A DNA stretch of 64,000 nucleotides, from the NCBI GenBank assembly GCA_025642065.1, contig JAODUP010000119.1, positions 413,501 through 477,500 of the forward strand, in the 5' to 3' direction. This stretch comes from Paralvinella palmiformis (taxonomy: Eukaryota > Annelida > Polychaeta > Terebellida > Alvinellidae). The number at the start of each line of letters is the position of its first letter. Within the stretch, counting starts at the first letter, position 1. Of this stretch, positions 62,467-64,000 are shown one piece after another. The notes beneath the pieces were generated by a model. It had not been told where the DNA came from, searched no databases, and saw nothing but the letters and a program-made list of their open reading frames with translations. The translations under genes were made by a program, and so were the position numbers.

Positions 62467-62830
62467 ATAATAATAATAATAATAATAGGGATAATAATAA
62501 TAATGTTATTTTATATGGTGCTTTAATCAATTGTATTCCTTTGGGCGCTTTACATTTTATTTAAGAATTAATTAAAACATATTTTAAGCTCATATAACAC
62601 AAACCCATTTTTATACATAAATACACTAGTTTATATATTATAAATAGCCTAATTAAAATAAATAGATTTTAAGAGCCTTTCAAAATATGTTTTTACTATA
62701 ATATATTTGCTAACTTATTCCACAGCCTTGGTCAATGGAAATATTTTTCTCCGTATATCGCTGTGTTTTTGTTTTTTTGTATCATCAAAAGTGATCGGAG
62801 CAGTCTCAATGATATATACTTTTAGATAAG
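62467..62830. other. Possible decayed interspersed repeat
   Basis: An (AAT)n run is followed by GGCGCTTTACATTTTAT, AAGAGCCTTTCAAAATATG, ACTTATTCCACAGCCTTGG and ATCATCAAAAGTGATCGG. These recall a mid-repetitive element common in molluscs, from memory only. No coding capacity. Confidence 0.3.
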
Positions 62831-63218
62831 ATCACTTAGAGTTAGATAAAACGATGCTGTTCCACTCTGAACTTTTAATATGTGAAACAGGATCTTGTAC
62901 AGTGATATGAGACGTACTGGAAGCCAATCCCGATGTTGGTAACACGGAGGGCCACTTAGTAGTTAACTCGGTGATAGTTATTTTGGGGGAAAGGGAACCA
63001 AGCAAATTTTTTAGTGTGCGTAAGTAACCAAGTTTCAGATGGGAATCCAATAGAGACCCTATTTTTCAAAATAAACCTTTAAGGGGTACAAAATAAATAC
63101 ATTTGGGGGAAACCGAATTATAGCCTTTCTGACCTAAACTCATTACCCCCCTTTAAATTGTCCCCCACATTATACATTTTTGGGGCTAACATACCCTTAC
63201 CCGGAGCTGCCCCCCGGA

Positions 63219-63386
63219 GAGTTGCTCACCCGGACAGTTGCTCACCCGACAGTTGCTCACCGGAGAGTTGCTCACCCGGACAGTTGCTCACCCGGACAGT
63301 TGCTCACCCGGACAGTTGCTCACCCGGACAGTTGCTCACCGACAGTTGCTCACCAGGACAGTTGCTCACCCGGACAGTTGCTCAGA
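63219..63386 (+). repeat. 16-bp tandem repeat, about 10 copies
   Basis: The unit TTGCTCACCCGGACAG repeats with small variants (CCGACAG, CCGGAGAG, CCAGGACAG). Several units are 1-2 bp shorter, so all three plus-strand frames pass through it. It sits just after a homopolymer-rich block (about 62,980-63,215). It is much more GC-rich than its surroundings. Confidence 0.9.
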
Positions 63387-63389
63387 AGC

Positions 63390-64000
63390 TGCGAGTGTTT
63401 ATTGTGACGTTGCCAGGTTATGCCAATTTGATTCATAGCCGGAAGACATGTGTCCCATATCTTCCAGGATATAGCAAGTGAAGTTATTTGTGTGTTTGGA
63501 AACACTCGTCCCGGTCGAGCGGTCGAGCATTAATGTCGCACACTGCATAACACAGTAACGAAGGCGAGTGTAATTTTGAGTTTATTTTTCTCCATTTCCC
63601 AAATGCTTGAAATCTGAACCTCCTCTTTCACACAATTCTGAGTTTATCATTAATGAATATCTCCAGAAATAAACATGATATTATACACGAGATACATTAT
63701 GTAATAATAGAATAATAACAGAAGCCAATCGTACAAACTACTGACTGTATTTGGAGGTCCTCGGGAGTGATAATTAAAGTCAAGTTACATTTTCTATTTT
63801 TCGAAAGCGATTTTTTTTATAATTTCGTACCAAAAGTGGCTAGTGATGGAAACGGCGCAAATCTCAAAGCGCCCCCCCCCCCCTCTGGGGTGGGTGAGGG
63901 GGTGGCGAGACACTTGCCATCAAACTACACCGGAAATGAGTGATACCATCTTTGTGGTGTGCTGTCTTTGTTGAAACTACGAGAAATGGTCGTTGTCATA
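63390..64000. other. Right-edge stretch, nothing recognised
   Basis: Contains a C-run followed by a G-rich tract at about 63,872-63,906 that could fold back on itself. No gene is supported. Confidence 0.4.

Overview
This is animal nuclear DNA: AT-rich, intron-containing, and full of (TA)n microsatellites, tRNA-derived SINEs and decayed non-LTR retrotransposons. The SINE and LINE styles, the PAN plus C-type-lectin architecture and the style of the single-exon GPCR suggest a lophotrochozoan, most likely a gastropod mollusc. The species call is inference. There is no prokaryotic organisation, CRISPR array or rRNA.

Left third (1-33,036). The main content is a small family of secreted PAN/Apple plus C-type-lectin-like (CTLD) proteins. 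A diverged copy on the minus strand runs off the left edge (exon 1 at 1111-1399, partial exon 2 at 1-66). Four close copies on the plus strand start at 5238, 12879, 19102 and 27086. They sit in a head-to-tail segmental array with units of about 6.2-8 kb. Each gene has three coding exons joined by phase-1 introns. Exon 1 encodes the signal peptide and PAN domain; exons 2 and 3 encode the two halves of the CTLD. The second intron has a GC donor (CAG|GCAAGT) in all four copies. Copies 1 and 4 look intact. Copy 2 has lost its exon 3 acceptor AG. Copy 3 has a 1-bp insertion that replaces the CTLD C-terminus. Each unit also carries the remains of one LINE with SINEs nested in it, deleted differently from unit to unit.

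Middle (33,036-44,500). This is a transposon graveyard: two decayed LINEs with L2/CR1-like motifs on the plus strand (33.87-35.13 kb and 38.5-40.85 kb), RT remnants on the minus strand (35.44-36.45 kb), and a pogo/Tigger-like DDE transposase pseudogene with a recognisable terminal inverted repeat (about 36.96-38.15 kb, minus). Long simple repeats follow.

Right part (44,500-64,000). Here there is a 27-bp minisatellite of about 53 copies with an 81-bp higher-order period, a 29-bp minisatellite, a broken MULE-type transposase (48.1-48.7 kb), a SINE with a perfect 11-bp target-site duplication (50.8 kb), and one intact class A GPCR gene (52,768-53,808). More SINE/LINE tails, simple repeats, two promoter-like motif clusters (59.0 and 60.6 kb) and a 16-bp tandem repeat (63.2 kb) follow. 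Between these lie long stretches in which no gene could be recognised.

How the genes relate. The lectin genes are one co-amplified family, probably secreted and possibly defence or recognition related. The GPCR is an independent locus. Nothing in the sequence links the two.
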